Assembly: GCF_000003195.3 (NCBI RefSeq)
Contig: NC_012873.2
Coordinates: forward strand, 5,913,894-5,977,893
Source: Sorghum bicolor
Lineage: Eukaryota > Streptophyta > Magnoliopsida > Poales > Poaceae
Length of the DNA stretch: 64,000 nucleotides
Direction: 5' to 3'
The notes below the pieces were generated by a model. That model had not been told where the DNA came from and did not search any database. It worked only from the letters and a program-made list of their open reading frames with translations. Both the position numbers and the translations under genes were made by a program. This document shows positions 19,954-31,900 of the stretch, one piece after another (the first letter of the stretch is position 1; each line of letters begins with the position of its first letter).

Positions 19954-22406
19954 TCACCCTGCTGCGGCTGAGTAGAGCCACCCGGCCTGCGGAAGAGGGC
20001 CACCGTAGACCCCGGCCTGTGGAGGAGGGCGAGTCGAGTACCCTGGCCAAGTGAACTGCGGAGGGCACCGAGGGGGCCACGTGTACTGCGGAGCAGCGCC
20101 AGGGTACACGTACTGTGGAGGAGGGGCACCGTGCAACCCTCCCTGTGGAGAAGGCCCCTGTGGAGAAGGCCCCTCTGGTGGAGTCGGGTTCGAACCCGCT
20201 GACTGTGGCTGCACAACGAAGTAGGGAATCCGTTAGTAACTGTGAGATGATCGCAAAAGCTAAAGAAATCAATGACTTTGAAGGTACTCACCGGGGTCCC
20301 GAAATACACCACTGGCCCACCACCTGGCGCCTGCGAAGCTGCCTGGGCCTGCGCTGCCTGCGCGGCTGCCTGCGCTGCCTGCGCTGCCTCTAGTTGCTGT
20401 AGTAACGAGGGAGGGATGGGAGGTATTACCGCACCTGGTATCTGAATCACCCCAAAGTAGCCAACCATCTCCTCCAAGACCTTTGCAGTGGCAGCTTGTA
20501 CCTGGGCCTGGATCTGTTCCTGCATGTCACTCTGCATCTGATTCATCTGAGCCTGCAATATCCGACACACAAGGTTTAAACAATGCAAAGGAAATGATCG
20601 AATACATAAAGCAATGGACAACGAAAGAAAGTGAAGTCACCTGAAAGGCCGCCACCATCTGCGCCGAGCTCTGCTGCCGAGGTCGTATGGGTACGGAGCT
20701 GCTCGTGCTCCTCGACCGAATCGTGGCGAGGTTGTCCACGGAGGACGAGGAGATGGCGCTGTTGGCCATCCAGTACTGGCCGTGCTGCTTCCCTCCTCCC
20801 GCCTCATCACGAGGTCTGTGTCGAGGGGCTGGGCGGTCGGGTCGAAGTCGGCCCCATGGCGCTCGCGAGCCGCCGCCGTATACTCCGTGAGCTTGGTGTA
20901 GGCGTTCTCGTTGGTGTACGCCTCGGGCCCGTGAGCTGGGTCATACACGTTGTCTGGAGCTGTCGCCTTGCCCCTGTGTGCCAGGGCGTACGCCAAGTAC
21001 TCGTTGCACTCTCGGTTCTCGTGCGACCGTGACTGCGAGGAAAACACAAAGACGATCACAAGTAATGAAAATTGAGCGTTAGAATTAAAAATGAATAACA
21101 CAAGTAATATACCCATCTCTCGGCGTACTGGGCGAGGGGCTGTGGGCCCTGGTGGTGTGGCAACCCAGGCATCTTCAAGCGGCACTCCCGACGCTCCATG
21201 TGCTTCGCATAGGCCTCCTCTGAGAGCCACTTGTCCACAATGTCCTCCCAGCAGTTGTGGTATGCACCGCACCAGTCCGGACACACCTGCATGCCATCAA
21301 AAGTGTTTGATACATCATAAGGTGAATTCAAGTCAACCAATTTGGAATGAAAGAAAACATAACAAATGATTTGTGCTTACGTTAAGGTACTGCTCCTTGG
21401 TGAGGTCGGTCCTCTGACACACCATCTCCCTAGCCTCTTGCTTGTCTACCCGTCGATTTTCCACGTCCCCGTAGTGCTTGATGATGCAAGAGAGCCGCGT
21501 CTCGTGGTAGAATTCCGAGAGGCGGTTTTTGGCGACCACGTCCAGTACCGCATTCGCCTGGTCCATGTACCCCTCGTCGCACTTGTAGTAGTTCTGCATG
21601 CAAACGCGATGTAACCTTTCATTATTTGAAGAAGTATCGACAAGTGCGTAGTATTGACCAAGGTGGTACGATGAAGACTCACCCAGAAGTCTTGCTTGAT
21701 CTTCTCAGCAACGCTTATGCCGAGCGACTGGTCCTGAGCGGTGTAGAAGGCCTCCCACGAGTACGGCGGCCCGTCCACCCCGGCATGGAAGACTTTGCCA
21801 GGGTAGTGTTTCCGAATGAGCAGAGTCACCGTGCCATTGATTTGGCGACCTCGCTCTCCGGACACAACGATCCAGTTCCTGCACAAGTAATTAAGAATAA
21901 TTGCTAGTATGAGGTTTGAGTTTAAAAATGTCGTACAAACCAATAGTACAAATATACATGGTTACTTACTTGTTGCCGTTGGGTCTGATCACCGGGCGCT
22001 GGTGCGGGAGGGGCATAGCCTGGAGCCTAGAGGGCCCACGCAGGTAGACTTTGCGGGTACCAGAGGAACTGGAACCCCCTCCACCTGTCGTCTCACCGTC
22101 GTCCTCGCCCCCCTGCTGGTGGTCGTCGTCCTCGCCCCCCTGCTGGTGGTCGTCGTCCTCGCCCCCTCGCTGGTGGTCGTCGTCCTCGCCCCCCCGCTGG
22201 TGGTCGTCGTCCTCGTCCCCCCGCTGGTGGTCGTCGTCCTCGTCACCCGGGGGTGTCCGCGGGGGCGGCTCCTCCCTCGTACGTGCGCGGCGGCTCCTCG
22301 TCCTCCTCACCGACGGCTCCGCACCGTCGTCAGCGTCCCTCGACTGGTAGAGGGACGCGACCTGTCGCTGGGGTCTGCTGCCCGCTCTCCTAGCTCCTCC
22401 CGGCAT
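19954..22406 (-). pseudogene. TNPA-like (Ptta/En-Spm) CACTA protein with a frameshift
   Basis: Seven exons with good splice sites: 21970-22406, 21683-21888, 21381-21593, 21113-21286, 20641-21032, 20292-20552, and 19954 to 20208. The N-terminus is acidic/His-rich with 9-residue repeats. The middle (NWIVVSGERGRQINGT..., RRVDKQEAREMVCQRTDLTKEQY, CPDWCGAYHNCWEDIVDKW) matches plant Ptta/En-Spm transposase-family proteins. It is followed by a Gln/Ala-rich coiled-coil-like part and a Pro/Gln/Tyr-rich tail. In exon 5 the frame breaks at about 20788-20800: LVMRREEG reads on only if one base is restored in a G-rich run, after which KQHGQYWMANSAISSSS follows. The C-terminus is uncertain: another frame there ends QGDPVWDQWADSHSA. 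A base-call error is possible but the frame break is visible. Confidence 0.8.
22093..22251 (-). repeat. 27-bp tandem repeat in TNPA exon 1
   Basis: About six head-to-tail 27-bp units encoding GGEDDDHQQ / GGEDDDHQR variants on the minus strand. The last units carry Asp for Gly. The array keeps the frame, so copy number can vary without breaking the protein. Confidence 0.85.
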
Positions 22407-22529
22407 TGTGCCGAGTGTCTGCAATTACAAAGATTAAGCCAATTTGTACAAATACACAAGAAGTACTTATAAAGACATGCAAAATGAAATAAACATAATT
22501 ACGAATAACAATTAAATATTACATGCAAT

Positions 22530-25500
22530 TTAGTCCTCATCGCTATCAATGTTGTCGAACGATTCTCCCTCGCCTTCGCTACTAACAGCCTCGTCATGGT
22601 CACTCGGCGACTTCAAGCGCTCAAGCAATCGTAAGTCCCTAGCATCATTCACCTCATAGCCCTCGTCCTCATCAACTTCGTTGTCTACTTCCATATCCAT
22701 TAGTGAACGAATATCTATCTCCAACCTCCCTTCTAGCCCCTCAGGTTGAAAGAATTCTCCGACATATGTGTTAGGATCAAAGTTGTAATCGTCATCGTTC
22801 GGGACAGGCGCTTTACCACGTGGCGATACCAAGTGCACAAGGTACCAACCCTTGAGATTATTATTCTGTTGGCATGCCCATGGGAGATAATAAACTTGTG
22901 TGGCCTGTTGAGCCACAATATAGACATCATCTCCATGATACACGCGATCATGTCGAATTTCGACTTGCCCAATCTCAGGTGCTCTTCTGACGACATCTGG
23001 ATCGAACCAATGGCATCTGAATATAACTACGTTGAGAGGTTTTGCACCCTCAAACGTGAGCTCAAATATTTCTTCAACTATGCCATAATAGTCCCGATCA
23101 TCGGTGCCGGGCGTACGAACTCCGGTATTCGTGGTGCTTCGATTGGGCCGACTCTCCTCATAACTTCTCGTGTGAAAGCGATACCCATTGACATCGTAAA
23201 CTGTGAATGAGTTGACCCTATAGGCGCAGCCACGAGCAACCTGTTTCAACTCATCATCAATATCAGGATCCTTGATGGCCTGCGAGGTGATGACAGGTAT
23301 AGATCGTTACAGTAATTGCTCATACAAGCAAAGTGGAATGTAAAAAGATCAAACTTGGTAAGTTAGACGATACCTTCGTACTAAACCAGGAAATGAAATC
23401 GGGCGAATTATTTTTGAGAAGGTGATCTTCTTCTTGAGCAGAAGGTTCCCAATCCTTGGTCCAGGTTTCATGAATAAATTGTCGTTGATACTCATGCACT
23501 TCATCAAGGTTGAGCAACAAGTATAGCATGATCTTGCGCCACTCAAGATAGCATAAGGTCTTGGGGGTACCTGCACTTGCTCTTCCGAGTTGCCCTTTGA
23601 AAAGGCTCAGGTTCGACGAACTCTCGTTGTCATTGTAACGGGAGAGCGGATTGTGCACGCTAGGAAGATTATCCGTATAGTAATTGGTTGTGAAGTTCGA
23701 CACCTCCTCAAGAATGGATGCCTCTGCGATGGAAGCCTCAATTCTGGCTTTGTTTCTACACTTTTTCCTCATAACCTTTAGACATCTCTCGATTGGATAA
23801 CACCAACGGGCCTGCACGGGCCCCCCCATCTTTGCCTCGTACGGTAGGTGCAGAATCAGATGCTGCATCGGCAGGAAGAACCCAGGTGGAAAGATCATCT
23901 CCAGCTTGCATAGCAACACATTTGCTACACTCTCTAGGTCAGGAACGACGTCCCGAGACAACTCTTTGGCACAGAGCTGGCGGAAGAAGTAGCTCAACTC
24001 TGCCAACACGCGCCACACAGGCTCAGGTAGGTATCCTCGAGTCATCGCGGGTAGGAGCCGCTCAATCCATATGTGGAAGTCATGACTCTTCATGCCGTTG
24101 ACTCGCAGGGTAGACAAGTTCACTCCCCTTCTCAGATTCGCCGCATACCCATCAGGGAACAATAATGTTTTCAACCACTGTAGAACTTCCTTCCTATGTT
24201 CCCGTTTCAGGATGTAATCAGCTGGAGTCCTTTTCCATCTCTTGCCGGCCGCAGGAGGCTTCATCACTAGATTTGGTCTATCGCACAACGTTTCCAGGTC
24301 CAATCGGGCCTTTACGTTGTCCTTTGACTTTTCCTGAATGTCCATGAGAGTTGCCCAAAGTGCCTCAGCGACATTCTTTTCAGTGTGCATTACATCGATG
24401 TTGTGTGGAAGAAGAAGGTCATCGAAATAGGGCAGCTTAGTCAAGCCCGACGTATGAGTCCACATGTGTTCATCTGCATATCCAATAAAACCACCATTGA
24501 CTTCATCAACTTTCAGACCCTCTATCTCAGCACGGACCTCGGCAGGGCTCATCATGTGAGGAACTGTGTCGCGAACTTGAACACCCTTCCTGAAATGCTT
24601 GATGTCTCGTCTGAATGGATGGTTAGGAGGAAGGAACTGACGATGTTGGTCGAACGAAGAATACTTCCCACCACTCTTCAACCAAGTGAACCTCACAGCT
24701 GTCTTGCATATTGGGCATGGGAACTTCCCGTGAACACACCAAGCGCAGAATATGCCATACGCCAGGAAGTCATTCATGGAGTACTGGTACCACACATGCA
24801 TTATGAAGTTCCTCTTTGTAGCTCGGTCGAATGTCAGTACACCGTGTTCCCAAGCATGGACCAATTCATCCCACAAAGGCTGCATGAACACACCCATATT
24901 GTTCCCCGGGTGTCCAGGTATTATCAGCGACAAGAATATGTTCTTCGGTTGAAACATGACGCCGGGGGGGGGGAGATTGAGGGGGATCACGAACACGGGC
25001 CAACAAGTGTACGGGACCGCCATCATTCCATATGGGTTGAACCCATCTGTCGCCAGCGCTACACGGACATTCCGTGCCTCCATGGCTTTACCGGGATGTT
25101 TGCCATCGAAGTGCCTCCATGCCTCACCATCCGACGGGTGGACCATTTTGTCTGGATTGTATCTTTTGCCATTCTTGTGCCATGTCATCTGTTTCGCTGA
25201 CTCCTCCATCATGAACAGCCGTTGGATCCTCGGTATGAAAGGAAGGTACCGTAGGACCTTATGGGGGATACGGCTCTGTTGTAAGCTGCCACCACTACTG
25301 TTTACCTCAACATACCTAGAGGAATTGCATTTCGGACAGTGTGTTGCTTCCTTAAGATGTCCCCTGAACAGGACGCACCCTTCCTTACATGCATGGATCT
25401 GCTCATACGGCATCTTAAGTGCACGAAGAAGCTTCTTTGACTCATACGTGTTTTTAGGCAGAATGTGACCCTCCGGAAGAAGGGTGCCAATAATTGTCAA

Positions 25501-25974
25501 CGTGAAATCAAAGTGCTCTCGACTCATGCTAAACTGCGACTTCATCCCCATCAAGCGTCCCAAGGCATCCAGCTGCGAAACCCTTGTGTGATCATGCAGG
25601 GGCTTTTGTGCCGATTTGAGCATCTCATAGAACGCTTTTGCGGATTCCTCTCGCTCGTCCTCCATTCCTTCCCCAAAATATGCGTCATGCGCGTCTTCCA
25701 TCATGTCTGGCACCCCGCCATCACAATCATACTCCTCTAGACGTTCTCTCACCACCTCCTCTCTAATTCGACTGGCTTCACCATGGTAGATCCAGCGGGT
25801 ATAGTTCTCAACAAACCCGTACTTGAAGATATGTTTCCACATCTCGCTCTTCTCGAATCTAGACATGTTCTTGCACTTGCTGCACGGACAAGGCATCCTT
25901 CTCGACCCTTTAGCGGCCTCACCAAATGCATGCTCCAAGAACGCCATGGACTTTTGAACGTCCGACGTGATCAT
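22530..25974 (-). CDS. TNPD-type CACTA transposase, 1116 aa
   Basis: Two-exon model. Exon 1 is 23374-25974 (867 codons, no stop). The intron has donor AAG|GTATCG and acceptor CGCAG. Exon 2 is 22530-23279, ending SDED. Both are in phase. The N-terminus has the Cys-containing transposase-associated motif (PCPCSKCKN, about residues 28-36, and YTRWIYHGE). The Tnp2 transposase core follows, about 290-560, with WPVFVIPLNLPP, IPGHPGNNMGVFMQPL, CPICKT and the NIDVMHTEKNV block. A DUF4218-like part starts near 638 (PEPVWRVLAELSYFFRQLC). Exon 2 carries a DUF4216-like region (VVIFRCHWFDPDVVR near 950) and an acidic tail. The protein would cut and join element ends. The N-terminus is slightly short against typical members, so an upstream exon may be missed. 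Confidence 0.88.
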
Positions 25975-26446
25975 ATGATGTGATCATATGAGTAGATGTT
26001 GGGTTTCCGAACGTCCGACGTGCAAACTTGCTCCAAACTTTTTCAAATTTTTACCATAGTCTTCCCATACCATATCAAGGCATGTGGAGAAGGTTCGTGG
26101 ATTTCGGAGTTCATTTGATTTTTTTATAATTAAAAAACCCCGCGCACGGAAGTTGGAAGCGTTGCCCCGCTAGCACGCTCATCGAGATTTGGTGCCAGGA
26201 CTTGGATTTGACCTAATTCCACCCACACAAGCAAGAATAGCAATGTTGTAACCATAGGACACTATTATTGCATGCACCTACAGTTCAAAACGAATTCGTC
26301 GGAAAAAATACAACGAGTCGCAACTAAATGAAAAAATATAGAAAAAAAACTTCAAAATGCACCAAACGTTGACAAGTTACTAAATATATGGTACTAAACC
26401 TCCACAAAAAATTTGGGAGCAAAACTCAAAAAAAAAATGTTTTTCA

Positions 26447-26779
26447 CTTCGCCAAGTGCTAGGGATGGCACTTGGCGAAGAGGGCTTCCAGGCAATTTCC
26501 CATGGTCCTCTCTTCGCCAAGTGCCACGTGTATGGCACTCGGCGAAGCCTCGTCTTCGCCAAGTGCCAGACGGAGGCACTTGGCGAAGCCGATGGCAAGG
26601 GATGGGAATGGATGCCGTCAGGCTTCGCCAAGTGCCTTTCTTCGCCGAGTGCTTGGCACTTGGCGAAGAGGCCATTTCGCCAAGTGCGTTTCTTCGCCGA
26701 GTGCTTGGCACTTGGCGAAGCCTTCTTCGCCAAGTGCCCGATTTTTGGCACTCGGCGAACTCTGGGGCACTTGGCGAAG
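26447..26779. repeat. Right subterminal repeat array of the CACTA element
   Basis: About 15 copies of (C)TTCGCC(A/G)AGTG in both orientations within about 330 bp; two copies carry a mismatch. It mirrors the array at the left end. Confidence 0.92.
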
Positions 26780-27702
26780 CCTGGGTTTCCTGTAGTGAAA
26801 GATATGGGAAAACTGGGACTCTTACATTTGGGCGGTAAAACGAGTTTTTTTTCCTCTCTGATCTTTTTATGGTGAAAGATGGCTCACAAACAACGGTTTT
26901 TTTGGAAGACAAGCATGTGCGAATAGTATCCCCCTGTACGTTTGTATAATATTTCTAGATACAAAGATGTTAGCTCTTAGAGCAGCTCCAACGTATAATC
27001 TTGGCAAAGGTGCAATCATGTGACACGTCAAGAGGTGCTTTACTAGCAAAAATGTCTCCAACGTATAGTTCATTTAGCACATACTGAGAGGGGACTTGCA
27101 ACTAATACACAGGCCAAGACAAAAAGCTTTTGCCGGATTTTTATTAGACGAGTAAAAAACAAAAAAGAATATAAAAAAATACATACAGACAGCCCATAGA
27201 CTCCACTCCACACAGGCCAATTGATGGAAAGGTGGTGTACTAAACATGCTGACACATCTCTCTTTTTTGCTTGCACCGGGTGCTCAAATAATTTAAAGTT
27301 GGAGGCCACTAACAATCATTGATTGCTATGAAGTTCATGAATCCACAGCGAGCCGGATCCAGGGACGGATGGACATCAGCCCCCTCGCAGATCCGCCCCT
27401 GGAGCCGGCCACATCATTGGAATTTTGTACCATCTTATTCGTTTTGCTAATAAGTCATAGCAGAAATTACTGTTAGTTAATTTATTGTAATTTATTGCGA
27501 AAGAAAAACAATGTTGAATAGCTAGCAGATTCGGCTGATAAGCTCAAACAAACAAGGCATAATTATTTTGATCTAACTGTCCAACCCATCGTAAATTGGC
27601 TCCATGTCTCCCTGAATCATGTGAGCCCACCTCCCCAAATAACTCAAGCACTATATATCTGATGATACTGATGTCCATCCTATCTTCTCCCTATGCTCGC
27701 TA

Positions 27703-27945
27703 GGCTTTGTTTACTTCCACTTAAAAATCCAAAAATTTTCAAGATTCTCCGTCACATCAAATCTTTAGACGCATGCACGGAGTACTAAATATAGACGAAA
27801 ATAAAAACCAATTGCACAATTTGGTCGAAATTTATAAGACGAATCTTTTGAGCCTATTTAGTTCAAAGTTGGACAATAATTACCACAAACAAATAAAAGT
27901 GCTACAGTGTCGCGAAATTTTTTTATCCAGGAACTAAACACGGCC
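27703..27945. mobile_element. Tourist-like MITE, about 243 bp
   Basis: Starts GGCTTTGTTTACTTCC and ends GGAACTAAACACGGCC, an imperfect inverted repeat. It contains the family core 'gacgaatcttttgagcc'. Members elsewhere in the window show 3-bp TAA/TTA duplications. Confidence 0.8.
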
Positions 27946-28628
27946 TAAATTATCCGGGTGTCATTCTGAAGATTCCCATTGGTTTATCTCCTATTCTTGT
28001 GACCCTCTCATTGCCGCCGCTGTTCGTGATGCCACAGGTGATGGAACATCCTAGCTAGAGACCGACCAAACATGGTGTAGAGGAGCATCCCGGTGGCCAA
28101 GCACTTCGCCGCAAACAAGTGCCCTGCCTATGTGAGTGTGACCGTCCGCTCCCGCCGTGCAAGAGCTAGATGGCTGACCGAATCTTCTATTCTCTCCATT
28201 TTCCTACCACTATCTACAGGATCAGTCAGACTAAACTGAATATGCCAGGTTCTTTCGATGTTACTTATGTATGCCAGAGTTCATGAACCAGATCACATCC
28301 ATTCCCTTTTTTTCCTTTTGTGTTACGAGGAAGATTTTTTCTTAATACAATTCAAAGATTCAGGGTACTATTTTTATAGGCTTCAGGATAAAAATCTACT
28401 GTAACTGTGGTCCTCTCTCGGCGGTTCTTTGATTCGTATACACTTTCAGAAACAGCACCCAACAATAAGAAGCTGCGATCCAGAGCTGTGCTATTGACAT
28501 CATAATGGAAATGTCCATGCTGCAATACACAAATTCATTGGAATTGTTGCAAGGCCAGTTTTAGGTTCGGTGAATGATTTCTTCTTTCCAAAAAAACACG
28601 GCATTCCCCCCCCCAACCCAACCCCCAA

Positions 28629-28651
28629 CCCCCCCCCCCCCCCCCCCCCCC
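28629..28651. repeat. C homopolymer, 23 bp
   Basis: Uninterrupted run of C next to further C-rich sequence (28606-28628). The exact length is likely unreliable in sequencing. Confidence 0.8.
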
Positions 28652-28990
28652 ACAACATACTATTTAACAAAGCATTATAGAGTTGTTAACAAACTGCAAA
28701 TATCAAGTATAAATTCTCATGTATAGCACGAACTCACTTTTAACTGAAACACATTTGTTTTCTTACTAATGTAGATTTGTATACATGCATGGATTACAAA
28801 AGCAGCAAGATGGTGAGGACATTGTCGATATTGTGCTTATTTGTGAGGTTTATTTTTGTCGGTATGCACATGTCTATATAATATACATGTTATAATTCAC
28901 TCTTATTTTCCACAGCAACACATGGGCTATTCACCTAGTTTTAATGGTTTGCCGAGCAATATTGCTTATTTCTTAATACAAAGTGAAAAA

Positions 28991-31900
28991 TCAACAGAGT
29001 TGCAAATCTGGAACTAATGTGTTTTCATGCAAATTGTTGCATCCTTGCTGCAAATTAACCAATCCAAAATATGTTCCGGCAGGACCCTTGGCCATGAGGG
29101 ATGCATGTGTGCCTGTCTCCACAGCAACTCCTTTATCAAGCACAATAATCATGTCACAGTTCTGAATAGTGGTCAACCTGTGTGCCACCACTACACTTGT
29201 CCTTCTGACCAACATCCGGTCCAATGCCTCTTGGACCACCTTCTCCGACTGGTTGTCTAATGCACTAGTAGCTTCATCTAATAGCAAGATAGTAGGGTTC
29301 TTCAATATTGCACGAGCGATTGCAATGCGCTGCTTCTGTCCTCCTGACAGTTGAACACCTTGCTCACCACACCTTGTCTCATATCCATCCTTGAGGTTAC
29401 TAATGAAGCCATGTGCATTTGCTGACCTTGCTGCATTCTCAATTTCTTCGTCACTAGCTGCTTCTGTGCCGTACACAATGTTCTCCCTAATGGTACCTGC
29501 AAATAGTGTTGGCTCTTGGCTAACCAGTCCAATATGTTGTCGCAAGGCACGAAGATTGTATGTTTTGATGTCTTTAAGGTCAATCTCTACTACCCCATTA
29601 GTTGGATCGTAGAACCTTTCTATAAGTCCAATAATAGTTGACTTTCCAGAACCACTTTTCCCAACAAGTGCCGTTGACTTGCCTGGTTGGATGCTCAAGG
29701 AGAATCCTTTGAAGATGATCACATCTGGTCTTGATGGATATACAAAATCAACTCCTCTAATGTGCACCTCACCTTTGAGCTTCTCTGGTTTATAACCCTC
29801 AGGGTTGTCAGGATCCATTTTTGTTTCTCGATGAAGAATGCCAAACACTGAAGCAACTGCATCAGCACCCTTAGCAAGATCTGTTGTAACACTACCTGCT
29901 TCTGCAATCACACGTCCTGTGGTTACTAGAATCAAGAAGGTTTGGAAGAATGCCTTTGCTGTAATGTAGTGCCTAGCCATGAGCATACCACTATACCACA
30001 AGGTGAGTGCCCATGTGCATTTCAAAAGGCCCATAGAGGTGCCAAGGATGATACCTGCAAACCAGGACTGTCGGATGCTTTCCTTGCGTGGACCATCTTG
30101 TGCTTGGTCGAAGAGGCACAAGACATGGTTCTGGGATGAGAAAGCAGTTATGGTCCGAAGATTAGAGATAGCCTCAGAAGCTAGCTTACTACATTTATGT
30201 TGTGCATTTTTTGATTTCTTGGACATGCTCTTCAGTAAGACACGGCGGGCATAAAAGCAAACAATGGTAAGGGGTTGTAATGCTATCATGACGAGGGCCA
30301 TACGCCAAGCTATAACCAGACCCATCAAGTAGGTAGTTACAACCGCAGAAACTGTCTGGATGACCAGAGACATTCGATCACCCAGGAGTGACCTCACCTA
30401 CAATACAAATAAATGATTAGGTCCAGTTAGTATTATCCTCTTCTAAATATTTATAAATGTTATTTGTACTTACATTGTTGGAGTCTCTGGTAAGTTGTGA
30501 GCATATGGAACCAGTAGAGTTCTTATCACAGTCAAACCACCCAATCTCGAAAGTGAGAAATTTTGCAAACATTTGTTCTCTAACCCTCTTGGTTAGGAAT
30601 TCCCCCATGGCAGCAAAGTTATAATGTTGCCCAATACTAGTTAAGAATGAAATAACTGCAAGGCTGATGGAAATAAGTGCAAAAGCCCTTGTTTTCTCCT
30701 TGATCTCTTCATGATTAGTTGAAAAGTAGACAAACATCATGCTTCCAATGGAATATGCAAATATTGGTTGTATGCCTCCAATCACAATTGCACTGAAGCT
30801 TCCTATCAACGCTTGCTTCCACTCTGGCGCATTAAGCATAAGCATTGTCATGAAGGATGGAACAGGAATATTTGAATTATCTTTGTTGTCATCATGTTTT
30901 GTATCACAAATTGACCATGTTGATCTTGTCCTACTAGCTGTAGTGAAAGCCCTGCTCATAATTTGGCTTGTAGTTCCACCAACCTTATTGGTGTCTATTG
31001 AATCTCTGGTCTGCTGAAGGTGGACAAGAGATGAATAGAGGCCATTCTCGTTGGCGATGAGATCACCATGTGATCCCAATTCTTTAACCTCACCAGCCTG
31101 CATGACAACAATAATATTGGCATTTCGAACAGTGGAGAGACGATGTGCGACAACAATAGTAGTTCGTCCCATGGAGGCTAACTCAAGTGCCTCATGCACA
31201 ACACGTTCTGAATTCGTGTCTAGTGCACTAGTGGCTTCATCAAGAAGAAGGATCTTAGGCGATCTTAGGATTGCTCTGGCAATAGCAATCCTTTGCTTCT
31301 GTCCTCCAGACATTTGGATACCACGCTCACCCACCTGTTTTTGGTATATATGGTTAGTATCCAAGTAAGAACAACAACTTATATTCCACAAAACAAGTCC
31401 AGTTGTAAGGTCTTTGTTAATTGACATGTTTGATTATTTTTCCATTGACATACTGTTTGGTCAAAACTGGCATTACATGATACCATTCCAGAAATATTAT
31501 TTTAACTTTTTTATAACCTACACATGCCATTAATAATGTACCCCAAGTGCCATTACATAAAAGTATCTAAAAATAGGTTATTATATATTTATCAATTACC
31601 TACAGATTCAATTAACAAAGAATACGAAGCCAACTATCTTCATTGCACCTAATGCATTTAAGAGTTTAAAGTTGACCTAAAAAAGATTTAATTGCTGCCA
31701 TTCAAAATGTTTTTATGTCAAATACAGTAGAAAATAAAATATAGAAAAGATCTTCGCCTTCAAATAAAAGATGATTCAAAGTTGCAATGCAAAATATCTT
31801 CTGATGTCAAATGTAATTTAAAAGACATTTTTTCAATGGCCAATCTATTCAAATAAGCATAGAAAAAACACAAAATAACAGTCCACGAGAGATAATAGCC

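Larger units (their letters stand above)
19303..26797 (-). mobile_element. CACTA (En/Spm) DNA transposon, full length, 7495 bp
   Basis: Ends are CACTACTGGAAAACAGG on the left and, read inward on the other strand, CACTACAGGAAACCCAGG on the right. Both are followed by CTTCGCC. The target duplication is AAA (19300-19302 and 26798-26800), the 3-bp size expected for CACTA elements. Both subterminal regions are packed with direct and inverted copies of a 12-bp motif. Inside, both on the minus strand, lie a TNPD-type transposase (22530-25974) and a TNPA-like gene (19954-22406). The motif and ends resemble the Caspar/Doppia-type grass CACTA families, recalled from general knowledge. TNPD reads open but TNPA has a frame break, so autonomy is doubtful. 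Confidence 0.95.
26798..28990. other. Spacer between the CACTA element and gene C
   Basis: AT-rich. It holds one MITE (27703-27945) and a C homopolymer (28629-28651). 26980-27080 repeats 'ctccaacgtata' phrases at both ends, like a small MITE, but its ends are unclear. The last 100 bp or so are the 3' UTR of gene C. No gene recognised. Confidence 0.5.

Noticed and set aside
24385..25200. Plus-strand 271-codon frame inside the CACTA element
   Set aside because: Antisense to the TNPD coding exon and without any domain.
19321..26779. Regularly repeated 12-bp motifs that could suggest a CRISPR-like array
   Set aside because: Motifs occur in both orientations with irregular short spacing and sit inside CACTA ends; the window is plant DNA.
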